A stretch of DNA of 64,000 nucleotides, taken from contig NZ_VTPX01000007.1 of the NCBI RefSeq assembly GCF_008298015.1, positions 180,852 to 244,851 on the forward strand. The letters are read 5' to 3'. Under the pieces are notes generated by a model that saw only the letters and a program-made list of their open reading frames with translations, did no database searches and had not been told where the DNA came from. The position numbers were made by a program, and so were the translations under genes. Below, in pieces: positions 26,418 through 37,850 of this stretch; within the stretch, counting starts at the first letter, position 1; the number at the start of each line of letters is the position of its first letter. The stretch is from Salinicola corii. Its GTDB lineage: Bacteria > Pseudomonadota > Gammaproteobacteria > Pseudomonadales > Halomonadaceae.

Positions 26418-27683
26418 CTAAGCGAGTCGCCGAAGATGCAGCGCGCCGATGGCCAGCGCGATCGACAGCAGCACGGCGATGAACAGGGCCACGCCACTCC
26501 AGCCGCCCCAGAACCAGAACGCGCCCCCCAGCGTCCCGGCGACGCTGGAGCCGAGATAGTAGCTGAACAGGTAGAGCGACGACGCCTGCCCTTTGGCCTG
26601 GCTGGCACGCTGCCCGACCCAGCCGCTGGCCAGCGAGTGGGCGGCGAAGAAGCCGAAAGTGAAGACCAGGATGCCGATCAGGATCAGGCTGATCGGCTCG
26701 AACAGCGTGATCGCCAGTCCTACCAGCATCATCACGATGAACATCCAGAAGATCCGGTGGCGTCCGAGACGGTCCGCCAGCGAGCCCGCCCAGGCCGAGC
26801 TGTAGGTGCCGGAGAGGTAGGCGATCGACAATAGGCCCACCAGCGCCTGACTGACCTGATAGGGCTCGGTCAGCAGCCGGTAGGCGATATAGTTGTAGAG
26901 GGTGACGAAGCCACCCATCAACAGGAAAGCTTCGGCAAAGAGCCAGGGCAGCCCTCGATCCCGGAAATGGACGGTGAACCCGGACAAGACGCTGCGCCAG
27001 TTGAGAGGACGCGGCGAGAAGTGCTTCGACGGCGGCAGCCAGCACATGAACAGAATCGCCGCGATCAGCGCCACGATACCGATGATGGCCAGCGTCCAGC
27101 GCCACGGCACCCAATCCACCATCACGCCACTGATCAGGCGCCCGCTCATGCCGCCGATCGAGTTGCCGCTGATGTAGAGTCCCATCGACAGGCCGATGTA
27201 GCGCGGATGTATCTCCTCGTTGAGATAGGTCATCGCCACCGCGCAGAGGCCTGAGAGCGACAGCCCCGCCAGGGCGCGCATGATCAGAATGCCCATCCAG
27301 TTCGGCATCACCGCCGCCAGCAGCGTGCAGGCGGAGGCGGACAGCAGCGCGATCGTCATGATCGACTTGCGCCCCACCGCGTCGGAGACCGGTCCCGTGA
27401 CCAGCAACCCTATCGCCAGCATCCCGGTCGAGACCGACAACGACAGGCTGCTGGTCGCCGCGTCGATCCCGAAGGCGTCGGACAGAATCGGCATCAGCGG
27501 CTGCACGCAGTAGAGCAGCACGAAGGTCGAGAAAGCACCGAGGAACAGCGCCAGCATGGTAGGCCGATAACCGGCCCGGCCACGTTCGATGAAATCACTC
27601 TCGACGATCTCCACCTCGCGTTCCAGCTGGTGGTTCGTCGCCCGTGTGGCGTCACGAATCTCGGATGATGTGCGGCGGGACAA
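26418..27683 (-). CDS. ynfM: MFS transporter, YnfM-like
   Basis: The 421-residue 12-helix transporter closely follows E. coli YnfM: LLYCVQPLMPILSDAFGI, GPVSDAVGRKSIM, SLSGLCAVAMTYLNEEIHP, SMGLYISGNSIGGMSGRLIS and KGQASSLYLFSYYLGSSVAGT. Translation is taken from TTG at 27683, which has GGGAG seven bases upstream and gives the roughly 40-residue cytoplasmic lead seen in YnfM; the next ATG would remove it. It is divergent from a ynfL-like LysR gene, as in E. coli. An arabinose-efflux-type role is sometimes annotated, but the substrate is not established. Confidence 0.88.
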   Translation of the reverse strand: MSRRTSSEIRDATRATNHQLEREVEIVESDFIERGRAGYRPTMLALFLGAFSTFVLLYCVQPLMPILSDAFGIDAATSSLSLSVSTGMLAIGLLVTGPVSDAVGRKSIMTIALLSASACTLLAAVMPNWMGILIMRALAGLSLSGLCAVAMTYLNEEIHPRYIGLSMGLYISGNSIGGMSGRLISGVMVDWVPWRWTLAIIGIVALIAAILFMCWLPPSKHFSPRPLNWRSVLSGFTVHFRDRGLPWLFAEAFLLMGGFVTLYNYIAYRLLTEPYQVSQALVGLLSIAYLSGTYSSAWAGSLADRLGRHRIFWMFIVMMLVGLAITLFEPISLILIGILVFTFGFFAAHSLASGWVGQRASQAKGQASSLYLFSYYLGSSVAGTLGGAFWFWGGWSGVALFIAVLLSIALAIGALHLRRLA

Positions 27684-27828
27684 CCCGATTCTCCCGATCT
27701 CGATAGCAGGGCCGAGGCTGGGCGATGACCCTGCCCGGATGGCGTGAATTCCGTTGTTGGTAGATTACGCCGCCTCGATTAAGCTTTCTAATATATTATT
27801 CGACGCTTTTGAGAGGTTTTCCGACTCA

Positions 27829-28731
27829 ATGGAATTGCGCTATCTGCGCTACTTCGTGGCCGTGGCGGAGGAGTTGCACTTCAGCCGCGCCGCCCAGCGG
27901 CTGGGTATTTCCCAGCCCCCGCTGAGCCAACAGATTCGGGCCCTGGAAGCCGAGCTCGAAACGCGCCTGCTGACGCGCACCAATCGGCGTGTCGAACTGA
28001 CCGAGGCGGGCCTTCTGTTCCTGGAGGACGCCCGGGAGATACTGGCTCGCACCGAGCGGGCATCGCGACGGGTATCGCGCGTTGGACGCGGCGAGACCGG
28101 CCAGCTCAGAGTCGGCTTCACCACCTCGGTCCCCCTGACCGCGACCCTGCCGCAGATACTGTTGCGCTATCGGCAACGCTACCCGGATGTCGATCTGCGC
28201 ATGCATGAGCTCAACAGCCGCCGCCAGATCGAGCCGCTGCTGGAGGGCGATCTGGACATCGGCATCATGCGCCCCGCCACGCTGCCGGACGGACTCGACG
28301 CCTTCACCTTGATTCGCGAACCCCTGATGGCCGTGGTCAACGAACAGGGGCCGCTCGGCGGCCACTCGTCGCCGCTGACACTCGACGAACTGGCGATCCA
28401 TCCGTTCATCTATTTCTCGCCGGCCGCCGGCACCGGCCTGTTGGATCAGTTCAACGCGCTGTTCGCCAGGCGTGGTCTGACACCGCGCCTGGTCCAGGAA
28501 GTCGGTGGCCCCAATACCATCATCAGTCTCGTTGCCGGCGGACTCGGCGTCTCGATCCTGCCAGCCTCCTTCCGACACATCCGGATCGACAACGTGCGCT
28601 ACCGCCCCATCAGCGACGACGACGCCGTCTCGGAAGTCTGGCTGACCCATCTCCGCCACCAGCCGACACCCCAGACGCAGCGCTTCGTCGATCTGGTGCG
28701 CGAATACCGCGGCCGGGAGATACCCGGCTGA
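27829..28731 (+). CDS. ynfL: LysR-family regulator, YnfL-like
   Basis: The 300-residue protein has a BenM/CatR-type N-terminus (MELRYLRYFVAVAEELHFSRAA, GISQPPLSQQIRALE) and an effector domain from about residue 90. It is divergent from the ynfM-like transporter across 145 bases; the short intergenic stretch holds the perfect palindrome TAATATATTA (27789-27798) 30 bases before the ATG, which could be part of the promoter or operator. GAGAGG lies about 13 bases before the ATG. Confidence 0.85.
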   Translation: MELRYLRYFVAVAEELHFSRAAQRLGISQPPLSQQIRALEAELETRLLTRTNRRVELTEAGLLFLEDAREILARTERASRRVSRVGRGETGQLRVGFTTSVPLTATLPQILLRYRQRYPDVDLRMHELNSRRQIEPLLEGDLDIGIMRPATLPDGLDAFTLIREPLMAVVNEQGPLGGHSSPLTLDELAIHPFIYFSPAAGTGLLDQFNALFARRGLTPRLVQEVGGPNTIISLVAGGLGVSILPASFRHIRIDNVRYRPISDDDAVSEVWLTHLRHQPTPQTQRFVDLVREYRGREIPG

Positions 28732-28843
28732 CCGCAAGCTCTCGTCACCCTATGCCTTTTCGCCGACGAAGCTTGCCGGTAGTCTCTTGCCGACACCCCG
28801 CTTCGCAATGCGCCCCCGGGCGTGATGACAGGAGAGATCCGAC

Positions 28844-29986
28844 ATGGAATCCGGCTGGAGCCTCGGTCTCATGACCGGCACCGTACTCGATGGCAACATC
28901 GATATCGCCATGCTGCACAGCGACGGCGAGAGGATCGACGAGTTCGGTCCCTATGAGCTGGTGCCCTATCCCACCGACATCCGCACCCTGCTCTCGGACA
29001 CCCTGGCCGCCGCCCGGAAGTGGAACTTCGAGGGTCCCGAACCCGCCATCTTCCGCCACGCCGAGACCGCCCTGACCGAAGCGCAGTCCATCGCCGTCTC
29101 GGGGTTTCTCGATCGTCATGGATTCCGGCCCGATCAGCTCGACGCCATCGGCTTTCATGGCCAGACCGTACTGCACCGCGCCCCGGCGGCGGGCCGGCGC
29201 GGCGCCACCCGCCAACTGGGCGATGGCGAGTTGATGGCGCGGATGGTGGGCAGCGACGTGGTCTACGATTTCCGCAGCGCGGACGTGGAGCGCGGCGGCC
29301 AGGGAGCGCCGCTATCGGCGATCTACCATCGGGCACTGCTGCGGCGCCTCGGCGCCGGTCCGGAAAGCCTGGTGCTCAATCTCGGTGGGGTCGCCAATCT
29401 CTCCTGGTGGGGCGGGGATGGAGACTGCAGCGAACGCTTGATCGCCTTCGACACCGGCCCGGCCAATGCGCCGATCGACGATTGGGTCCGGCAGCACACC
29501 GGCGCGACCATGGATCGGGATGGCCTCATCGCCAACCAGGGGCGCGTGGACGAGGACCGGTTGAGCGCACTGCTCGACCACCCCTATCTCACCGCCCCCT
29601 ACCCGAAGTCGCTGGATCGCTTCGACTTCCAGGCGGAGATGGCCGAGGGGCTGGACCTGGAGGACGGCGCCGCCACCCTGACCGCGTTCACGGCCTCCGC
29701 CGTGGCCAAAGCGATGTCGCTGCTGCCGCAACGGCCGTCGCGCATCGTCGTCTGCGGCGGTGGGCGCAGAAACCCCACGCTGATGCGGGAACTCGCCCAT
29801 CGCACCGGTGCCGAGGTGCAACTCGCCGATGCCGTCGGCTGGCGCGGCGATGCCATCGAAGCGGAGTGTTTCGCCTATCTGGCCATGCGCTCGCTGCGCG
29901 GACTACCGTTGAGCTTCCCGCTCACCACCGGCGTGGCCACACCGCAGACCGGAGGCCGGGTGGCACGCGCCGTAGACCGGCCCTGA
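28844..29986 (+). CDS. anmK: Anhydro-N-acetylmuramic acid kinase
   Basis: The 380-residue sugar kinase of the ASKHA fold phosphorylates 1,6-anhydro-MurNAc recovered from peptidoglycan. The N-terminal [17 protein letters not shown] is the AnmK nucleotide-binding motif in a form differing from the E. coli MSGTSLDGVD. Further motifs are [40 protein letters not shown] and [21 protein letters not shown] precedes the ATG. The next gene is thiC, and a strong hairpin between them probably ends this transcript. Confidence 0.9.
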   Translation: MESGWSLGLMTGTVLDGNIDIAMLHSDGERIDEFGPYELVPYPTDIRTLLSDTLAAARKWNFEGPEPAIFRHAETALTEAQSIAVSGFLDRHGFRPDQLDAIGFHGQTVLHRAPAAGRRGATRQLGDGELMARMVGSDVVYDFRSADVERGGQGAPLSAIYHRALLRRLGAGPESLVLNLGGVANLSWWGGDGDCSERLIAFDTGPANAPIDDWVRQHTGATMDRDGLIANQGRVDEDRLSALLDHPYLTAPYPKSLDRFDFQAEMAEGLDLEDGAATLTAFTASAVAKAMSLLPQRPSRIVVCGGGRRNPTLMRELAHRTGAEVQLADAVGWRGDAIEAECFAYLAMRSLRGLPLSFPLTTGVATPQTGGRVARAVDRP

Positions 29987-30039
29987 CCCTGGCGTCCTCT
30001 CCCGCCCGCGCGACCTGCTTGACCCTCCTGCGCCGCTGA

Positions 30040-32202
<2,163 letters not shown>

Positions 32203-32221
32203 TACCGCCTGTGTGAGCGGG

Positions 32222-32250
32222 CCTGCGTCTTCCGAGCGTCGACGCAGGTT
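32222..32250 (+). terminator. Possible thiC terminator
   Basis: Arms CCTGCGTC and GACGCAGG with an 11-base loop lie 20 bases past the thiC stop; only two T follow. Confidence 0.4.
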
Positions 32251-32396
32251 CACTGCCGGATCGACGTACTGAGACTTTGGTCGCAATCAGGTTATATGCC
32301 ATCCCGTTTTCGAATGGGCGGATCGCAAAAGGCCCGGGGATGCGTAGAATGCGCGCTTTTGCCCCCGGCAATTTCGCCTGCACAAGGAGCCCGCGC

Positions 32397-33647
32397 ATGA
32401 CATCAACGACCTCCCGGCCAAATCTGTGGCGACGCATTCCCCTGTGGCAGAAGATCATTGCCGGTCTGGTGCTGGGTGTTCTCGCCGGCGCGGTGATGGG
32501 CGAGCAGGCCAGCGTGTTCAAGCCGCTCGGCGATATCTTCATCAACGGCATCAAGATGCTGATCGTACCGCTGGTGTTCTCGACGCTGGTCGTCGGCATC
32601 ACCGGCATGAGGGATCCCCAGAAGATGGGCCGCGTGGGAGCCCGCACCATCGCGCTCTATCTGGTCACCACCGCTTTCGCCATCGTCATCGGCCTGGTTG
32701 CCGCGACGATCTTCCAGCCGGGTGTCGGTGCCGATGCCTCGATGAGTGCCACACAGCAGGCCAACGAGGCGCCATCGCTGGTGGATATCGTGGTCGGCCT
32801 GGTGCCGTCGAACCCGCTGCAGGCCATGATCGAGGGCAACATCCTGCAGATCATCGTCTTCGCCATCGGCCTTGGCATCTCGCTGATGATGATCGGCGAG
32901 AAGGGCGAGCCCGTCGTGCGGGTCTTCGAGAGCTTCGCCGAGGCGATGTACAAGTTGACCGCCATCGTCATGGCATTCGCGCCCTTCGGCGTCTTCGGCC
33001 TGATGGCCAATGTTTCCGGTCAGTATGGGCTGGACGTGCTGCTGCCGCTGGCCAAGGTGATCGGCGTGGTCTATCTCGCCTGTCTCGTTCACGTACTGGT
33101 CGTCTATACCGGACTGCTGAGCCTGGTCGGCCGGCTGAATCCGGTACGCTATCTGCAGGGCATCATCGACGCCCTGGTGGTGTCGTTCTCGTCGGCGTCG
33201 TCTTCCGGCACGCTGCCGGTCTCGATTCGCTGCGCGCAGAAGAACCTGGGCGTGTCGGAAGGCGTATCCAGTTTCGTGCTGCCGGTGGGCGCGACCATCA
33301 ACATGGATGGCACCGCGATCTACCAGGGGGTCGCGGCCCTGTTCGTCGCGCAGCTGGTGGGGGCCGACCTTTCGATGATGGACTACGGCATGATCGTGCT
33401 CACCGGCACGCTGGCCTCCATTGGAACGGCTGGCGTCCCCGGTGCCGGGCTGATCATGCTGTCGATCGTGCTGGCGCAGATCGGCCTGCCGCTGGAGGCG
33501 ATCGGCGTCGTCGCGGGTGTGGACAGAATCCTCGACATGGCACGGACCAGCGTCAACGTCGCCGGTGATCTGATGGTGACGACGCTGGTCGGCAAGAGCG
33601 AAAAAGAGCTGGACCTCGAGATCTACAACCGTCGCGCCAAGGCGTGA
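32397..33647 (+). CDS. Dicarboxylate/amino acid:cation symporter (DAACS family)
   Basis: The 416-residue membrane protein belongs to the GltP/DctA group, which imports glutamate, aspartate or C4-dicarboxylates with Na+ or H+. The re-entrant loop HP1 is seen in SFSSASSSGTLPVSIRCA, the NMDGTAIYQGV motif in TM7, and HP2 with GTLASIGTAGVPGAGLIML. The final helix has VDRILDMARTSVNVAGD with the substrate-contacting Asp, Arg and Asn. The ATG at 32397 has AAGGAG seven bases before it; the frame opens upstream without family similarity. It stands alone between hairpins. Confidence 0.92.
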   Translation: MTSTTSRPNLWRRIPLWQKIIAGLVLGVLAGAVMGEQASVFKPLGDIFINGIKMLIVPLVFSTLVVGITGMRDPQKMGRVGARTIALYLVTTAFAIVIGLVAATIFQPGVGADASMSATQQANEAPSLVDIVVGLVPSNPLQAMIEGNILQIIVFAIGLGISLMMIGEKGEPVVRVFESFAEAMYKLTAIVMAFAPFGVFGLMANVSGQYGLDVLLPLAKVIGVVYLACLVHVLVVYTGLLSLVGRLNPVRYLQGIIDALVVSFSSASSSGTLPVSIRCAQKNLGVSEGVSSFVLPVGATINMDGTAIYQGVAALFVAQLVGADLSMMDYGMIVLTGTLASIGTAGVPGAGLIMLSIVLAQIGLPLEAIGVVAGVDRILDMARTSVNVAGDLMVTTLVGKSEKELDLEIYNRRAKA

Positions 33648-33666
33648 TCGACCAACCCGAGACGAC

Positions 33667-33694
33667 TGCGGCCCCGACGATCGTCAGGGCCGCA
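33667..33694. terminator. Hairpin between the symporter gene and the csbD remnant
   Basis: Arms TGCGGCCC and GGGCCGCA enclose a further GACG/CGTC pair. It lies 19 bases after the symporter stop and also past the end of the leftward csbD remnant; possibly bidirectional, without a T-run. Confidence 0.5.
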
Positions 33695-33754
33695 TGGTGA
33701 AGAATCTTCGGGCCGTACGACATTGGCGGCTCGAGGGCTCGGTGACTCGGAATA

Positions 33755-33880
33755 TCAGCGGCGCGGTTTGACCGCGTCTTTCAAATCGCCCTTGGCCGAT
33801 TTGGCGTGGTCCTTGACCTGCTGCGCCGTGCCTTTGCCCTCCAGCTCGCGATCCTTGGTCATCTTGCCGGCGGCCTCGAC
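33755..33880 (-). pseudogene. CsbD-family remnant lacking its N-terminus
   Basis: Directly after the stop of the parvulin gene, and in the same frame, 41 codons read Val-Glu-Ala-Ala-Gly-Lys-Met and then TKDRELEGKGTAQQVKDHAK and SAKGDLKDAVKPRR before a stop. This matches the C-terminal two thirds of small CsbD stress proteins (GKxxxDxxLEGKGxxQ, then GDLKD), but the usual start (a Met-Asn-x-Asp-x-Val-type beginning) is missing. An internal ATG at 33862 could give a 35-residue peptide. Most likely a gene fragment joined to ppiC by a deletion. Confidence 0.65.
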
Positions 33881-34159
33881 TCAGTTGCGAGACGTCACTT
33901 CCAGCAGATGATAGCCGAATTGCGTCTTGACCGGTCCGTGGACTTCGTTGACCGCCCCATTGAATACGACTTCATCGAACTCCTTGACCATCTGACCACG
34001 CCCGAAGGTGCCGAGTTCGCCACCCTGACGCCCGGAGGGGCAAGTAGAGTGCTGACGGGCCACTTCGGCAAAATCGCTGCCGGCTTCGATCTGCTGCTTG
34101 AGCTCGAGACACTGCTGCTCGCTGTCGACGAGAATATGGCGGGCGCTGGCCTGTGCCAT
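33881..34159 (-). CDS. ppiC: Parvulin-type peptidyl-prolyl isomerase (PpiC-like)
   Basis: The 92-residue protein is a single parvulin domain, the usual size for PpiC. Motifs are ARHILVDSEQQCLELKQQIE, FAEVARQHSTCPSGRQGGELG, FGRGQMVKEFDEVVF and TQFGYHLLEV. It catalyses cis-trans isomerisation at prolines in the cytoplasm. The ATG at 34159 has AGGAG seven bases upstream. A CsbD remnant follows its stop in the same frame. Confidence 0.95.
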   Translation of the reverse strand: MAQASARHILVDSEQQCLELKQQIEAGSDFAEVARQHSTCPSGRQGGELGTFGRGQMVKEFDEVVFNGAVNEVHGPVKTQFGYHLLEVTSRN

Positions 34160-34243
34160 GACATCACTCCTGAATCTTGATCAATGGGAACCAGCATTCT
34201 ACGAAAACACGCCACCCGGCGTCACCGCCGATTTCCGAACCCA

Positions 34244-34591
34244 TCACTGCCCCTCGAACCGACGTGCCAGGTAGCGATTGATATCGGCGGACTCATACAT
34301 CCACTCGACCTCGCCATCTCCATGGTCGATACGCAGACACGGCACCATGGTGCGGCCCCCGCCCGCCATGAGCTCCTGGCGGCGCTCCGGGTCCCGCTGG
34401 ATGTCGCGCAGTTCGATGGGCAGCGCCAGGCGTTGAATCTGGTGGCGAACGCGCTGGCAGAATGGACAGCTCATGAAATGATAGAGCGCCAAGTCCCGAC
34501 AGGCGCGATCGACGTCAGCCTGAGCTTCGGCGGAACGCTCGATGGGAGTCGCTGAGAACATTTGTTTAAGTTTCCTGATTATCTGGATCAT
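34244..34591 (-). CDS. Glutaredoxin/GST-N-domain protein
   Basis: The 115-residue thioredoxin-fold protein has an active-site-like CPFC (C42-C45) in LYHFMSCPFCQRVRHQIQRL and a TMVPCLRI cis-Pro region before the ESADINRYL helix, the arrangement of glutathione S-transferase N-domains and glutaredoxins. The N-terminal approximately 30 residues are extra and may contain an amphipathic helix. An internal ATG at codon 11 is a possible start. It probably uses glutathione; partner unknown. Confidence 0.85.
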   Translation of the reverse strand: MIQIIRKLKQMFSATPIERSAEAQADVDRACRDLALYHFMSCPFCQRVRHQIQRLALPIELRDIQRDPERRQELMAGGGRTMVPCLRIDHGDGEVEWMYESADINRYLARRFEGQ

Positions 34592-34736
34592 GTGGACCCA
34601 CTACAGAGGAACGGACACCATGATACTCGAGGCGCTGGACTATGGTCGTCATGTGTGTCAGATGAACGTTGGCCCGCCAACGAACGAGCGTTATATGATC
34701 AGGGGAACCTTCTTTTTCAACCAGTGAGCCCCCTTA

Positions 34737-35957
34737 ATGTTCGATGTAATCCCCGCCAGCCTGCGCCAATCATGCTCCTCTCGTGTTCAGGAGATGCCCG
34801 ACAACCAGATCGTCGCGGTCGCGGATCTCGCCCGGCACGATGCTTCCGTCGTAAGGCTATGGATTGGCGAAGGGGATCTGCCCACGCCTGTCTACATCAA
34901 GCAGGCGGCGATGGATGCACTGGCGGACGACGACACCCGTTACAGCTACTCTCAAGGCTTGCCCGAACTGCGCCAGGCGCTCTCCGAATACCATCGTCGG
35001 CACTGGCAGGTGGACATCTCCAGCGATCGCTTCTGCGTCACCATTGGCGGCATGAACGCCGTCACCATGGCAATGCAGGCGATTCTCGATGAAGGCGACG
35101 AAGTCCTCATGCCGACGCCGGCATGGCCCAACGCCAGGCAGATGATCGAGATCGTAGGTGGGGTCAACGTCTCGGTGCCCTTCGACTTCTCCCTGGATGG
35201 CGACATCTCGCTCGATCTGGACAAGCTTTTCGCCAAAGTGACCGACCGCACTCGTGCCATCTTCATCAACTCGCCATCCAACCCGACGGGCTGGCGCATG
35301 CCGTTCGAGGACATGCAGCGATTGAAGGAGTTCTGTCGCGAAAGGGGGCTATGGATCGTGGCCGACGAGGTCTACAACCATTTCGTTTATGACGACGAAG
35401 GCCCAGCGGCATCCTTCCTGCAGATCTGCGGGCCGAATGACAAGCTTCTGGTGACCAACACGTTTTCCAAGAACTGGTGCATGACGGGGTGGCGTGCGGG
35501 ATGGGTCGTGTTCCCAAAAGGCATGGATCAGCTGTTCGCCCGCCTCTGCCAGTACAACACCACTGGCGTGGCATCGTTCATTCAGCGGGCTTGCATCGTG
35601 GCACTGGAAGATGGCGACGAATTCATCCGCCAGCAGGTCGAACGTTGTCGAGCCTCGCGAGACATCCTGGTCGAGGGCCTGAGCGTACTGGACAACGTGA
35701 CCGTATTCTCGCCTCAGGGCACCTTCTACCTGTTCTTCAAGGTTCACGGGCTCGATGAATCCAGCCTGGAGACGGCCAAGCGAATTCTGCGGGAAGCCAA
35801 GGTCGGCGTAGCCCCGGGCAGTGCCTTCGGCCCGGAAGGTGAAGATTATCTGCGGATCTGCTTCGCCATCGACCCCGAACTCGCCAGAGAAGCGCTCGAT
35901 CGACTGACCCCGTTCCTTGCCGCGCTGACTGATGCGCCACGGGGCGCTACCGTCTAG
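34737..35957 (+). CDS. Class I/II PLP-dependent aminotransferase
   Basis: The 406-residue fold-type I aminotransferase has the elements LWIGEGDLPTP, YSYSQGLPELRQAL, FINSPSNPTGW with the substrate Asn, VADEVYNHFVYD with the PLP Asp and Tyr, and NTFSKNWCMTGWRAGW with the Schiff-base Lys. A late YLRICFAI carries the carboxylate-binding Arg. Substrates are probably aspartate or another amino acid; specificity cannot be read. The start at 34737 lacks a strong ribosome site, but the next ATG (34794) has its AGGAG directly adjacent, too close to work. It is convergent with the deaminase gene across a shared terminator. Confidence 0.88.
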   Translation: MFDVIPASLRQSCSSRVQEMPDNQIVAVADLARHDASVVRLWIGEGDLPTPVYIKQAAMDALADDDTRYSYSQGLPELRQALSEYHRRHWQVDISSDRFCVTIGGMNAVTMAMQAILDEGDEVLMPTPAWPNARQMIEIVGGVNVSVPFDFSLDGDISLDLDKLFAKVTDRTRAIFINSPSNPTGWRMPFEDMQRLKEFCRERGLWIVADEVYNHFVYDDEGPAASFLQICGPNDKLLVTNTFSKNWCMTGWRAGWVVFPKGMDQLFARLCQYNTTGVASFIQRACIVALEDGDEFIRQQVERCRASRDILVEGLSVLDNVTVFSPQGTFYLFFKVHGLDESSLETAKRILREAKVGVAPGSAFGPEGEDYLRICFAIDPELAREALDRLTPFLAALTDAPRGATV

Positions 35958-35970
35958 CTGGAACGCTGAA

Positions 35971-36005
35971 CGAGACTGCCCGACGCTACTAGCCGGGCAG
36001 TCTCG
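35971..36005. terminator. Bidirectional terminator between convergent genes
   Basis: Perfect 12-bp arms CGAGACTGCCCG and CGGGCAGTCTCG around an 11-base loop, between the ends of the aminotransferase (+) and deaminase (-) genes. Confidence 0.7.
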
Positions 36006-36023
36006 CGCGACATGCGAAACCGT

Positions 36024-37016
36024 TCAGCAGGTCGATAGCCTTTCCAGGAGCTCGCTGCGGCGGGTTTCCGGCATGAACGCGGCCTCGATAGCGTTGCCCG
36101 CCAGCTGTTTGAAGAGATCGCGATCCCAGTCGAAGGCCTCGAAACACGCCAAATAATTATTCAGCACGCCGCCGCCGAAATAGGCCGGATCGTCCGAATT
36201 GAGCGTCACTTTCACACCCTGCTCGATCATCGCGGGCAACGGATGATCTGCCATCGTCGGAACGACCTTCAATCGCACGTTGGAAAGCGGACAGACCGTC
36301 AGCGGAATCTGCGACTCCCGCAGGCAAGCCATCAGTTCGGCATCCTGCAGGCAAGCCACGCCATGATCGATTCGACAGATGTCGAGCACCTCCAGCGCCT
36401 CGCTGATATAGGCCGCCGGTCCCTCTTCCCCCGCGTGGGCGACGCGTGGAATGCCCAGCGCCTTGGCCCGCTCGAACACCGCCGCGAACTTGGCCGGCGG
36501 ATTGCCTACCTCGGCACTATCGAGTCCGACGGCATCGATCGACTCGTAGAAGGGAGCCGCTCTCTCGAGCACGTCCATCGCTTCGCTCGCGTCACGATCC
36601 CGCAGGAAGCTCATGATCAGCGCCGTGGTCATGCCCCAGCGGCGCTCTGCGTCTCGCATGGCGCGGCGCAACCCCTCGAACGGGACCGCCAGCTCGACCC
36701 CGCGGTTCAGATGCGCCTGGGGATCGAACGACAGCTCGACATGCACCACGCCCTCTTCATGGGCGCGCTCGAAGTACGCCATCGCCAGGTCATGGAAATC
36801 CTGCTCGGTGTGCAGCACCCGCATGCCCTGGTAGTAAAGATTCAGAAAAGACTGCAGATCGCTGAAATCGTAGGCAGTGCGCACCTCATCCACCGTGTCG
36901 TAGGGCAGCGCCACGTTATTGCGCGCCGCCAGCGAGAACATCAGCTCCGGCTCCAGCGAACCCTCGATATGTAGATGCAGTTCGACCTTGGGTAGTTCAC
37001 GCAGCCAAGTCTTCAC
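36024..37016 (-). CDS. add: Adenosine deaminase family protein, probable adenine deaminase subgroup
   Basis: The 330-residue TIM-barrel amidohydrolase has the zinc motif HxH in VELHLHIEGSLEPELMF, then VHVELSFDPQAHLNRG, VAHAGEEGPAAYI with the catalytic Glu, CRIDHGVACL and NSDDPAYFGGGVL. The HAGEEG plus NSDDPAYFGG form resembles pseudomonad proteins shown to deaminate adenine rather than adenosine, so the substrate is uncertain. The GTG at 37016 with GAGGAG six bases before it gives the canonical start; an upstream frame extension does not match the family. It complements the deoxynucleoside salvage cluster farther right. Confidence 0.87.
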   Translation of the reverse strand: MKTWLRELPKVELHLHIEGSLEPELMFSLAARNNVALPYDTVDEVRTAYDFSDLQSFLNLYYQGMRVLHTEQDFHDLAMAYFERAHEEGVVHVELSFDPQAHLNRGVELAVPFEGLRRAMRDAERRWGMTTALIMSFLRDRDASEAMDVLERAAPFYESIDAVGLDSAEVGNPPAKFAAVFERAKALGIPRVAHAGEEGPAAYISEALEVLDICRIDHGVACLQDAELMACLRESQIPLTVCPLSNVRLKVVPTMADHPLPAMIEQGVKVTLNSDDPAYFGGGVLNNYLACFEAFDWDRDLFKQLAGNAIEAAFMPETRRSELLERLSTC

Positions 37017-37173
37017 GAGCGCTCCTCGCCAATTGAGTGGATGCGTTTCAGGATGCCGAAAATGGTCCATGGAAGAAAGCGTCGGCGAGGATGCCGACGG
37101 ACGTCAGGAGCGATGACCAGCTCGGTTTTAACGCAGTATCCAAGAGCGCGGTGATCTGTCGGCATTCTCGGGC

Positions 37174-37806
37174 TCACACCCGCGTCGTCAGCACCTTGAT
37201 GCCCAACGCCACCATCGCCAGGCCCAGCACTCGGTCGATCCAGTGGCTGAAACGTTTGAACGCACGATGAATTGGCGGCGTGGAGAGCAACAGCGCCACC
37301 GCCGAAAACCATCCCAGTTGAATGAGCATGATCCAGACGCCGTAGATGGCGATCTGGTATAGCGGCATCGACGGCGACAGCACGATGGTGAACAGCGAGA
37401 CGAAATAGATGGGTGCCTTGGGATTGAGCGCGTTGCAGAGAAAGCCCGTGCCGACGATACGCAGCGCCGAACGGGGCGGCAGGATCCTGGCGTTGTCGGT
37501 GCCTGGCTCGAGGGAAGCGGGTCGGGATCGCAACCCCTTGACGCCGAGATAAAGAAGATAAGCGCCACCCAATAGCTTGATCGCCCACAGCGCTTCGGCG
37601 GAATTGGCGATCACCGCCGCCAGCCCGAAAGCGGAATAGACGATATGAATCGACAGCCCCAGCGCGATGCCCAGGCTGCACAGCAGGCCGATACGCTTGC
37701 CGTGGTTGAGCGTCTGCTGGGTGACAAGGACGAAGTCCGGCCCCGGCGAGGCGGCCGCCAGTAGATGCACGAAGGTGATGACGATCAGACCGTGTAGGAT
37801 TTCCAT
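37174..37806 (-). CDS. LysE/RhtB-family amino acid exporter
   Basis: The 210-residue protein has about six hydrophobic helices and the LysE-family marks: HLLAAASPGPDFVLVTQQTLNHGKR, LGGAYLLYLGVKGLR, GFLCNALNPKAPIYFVSLF and a final helix LGLAMVALGIKVL. It should export amino acids or derivatives across the inner membrane; cargo unknown. The ATG at 37806 has AGGA upstream. It is divergent from a DinB-family gene, 44 bases apart. Confidence 0.88.
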   Translation of the reverse strand: MEILHGLIVITFVHLLAAASPGPDFVLVTQQTLNHGKRIGLLCSLGIALGLSIHIVYSAFGLAAVIANSAEALWAIKLLGGAYLLYLGVKGLRSRPASLEPGTDNARILPPRSALRIVGTGFLCNALNPKAPIYFVSLFTIVLSPSMPLYQIAIYGVWIMLIQLGWFSAVALLLSTPPIHRAFKRFSHWIDRVLGLAMVALGIKVLTTRV

Positions 37807-37850
37807 GACGATTCCTGCAATGCTGAAGAGAAGCGTGAGGTACTCCTGCC

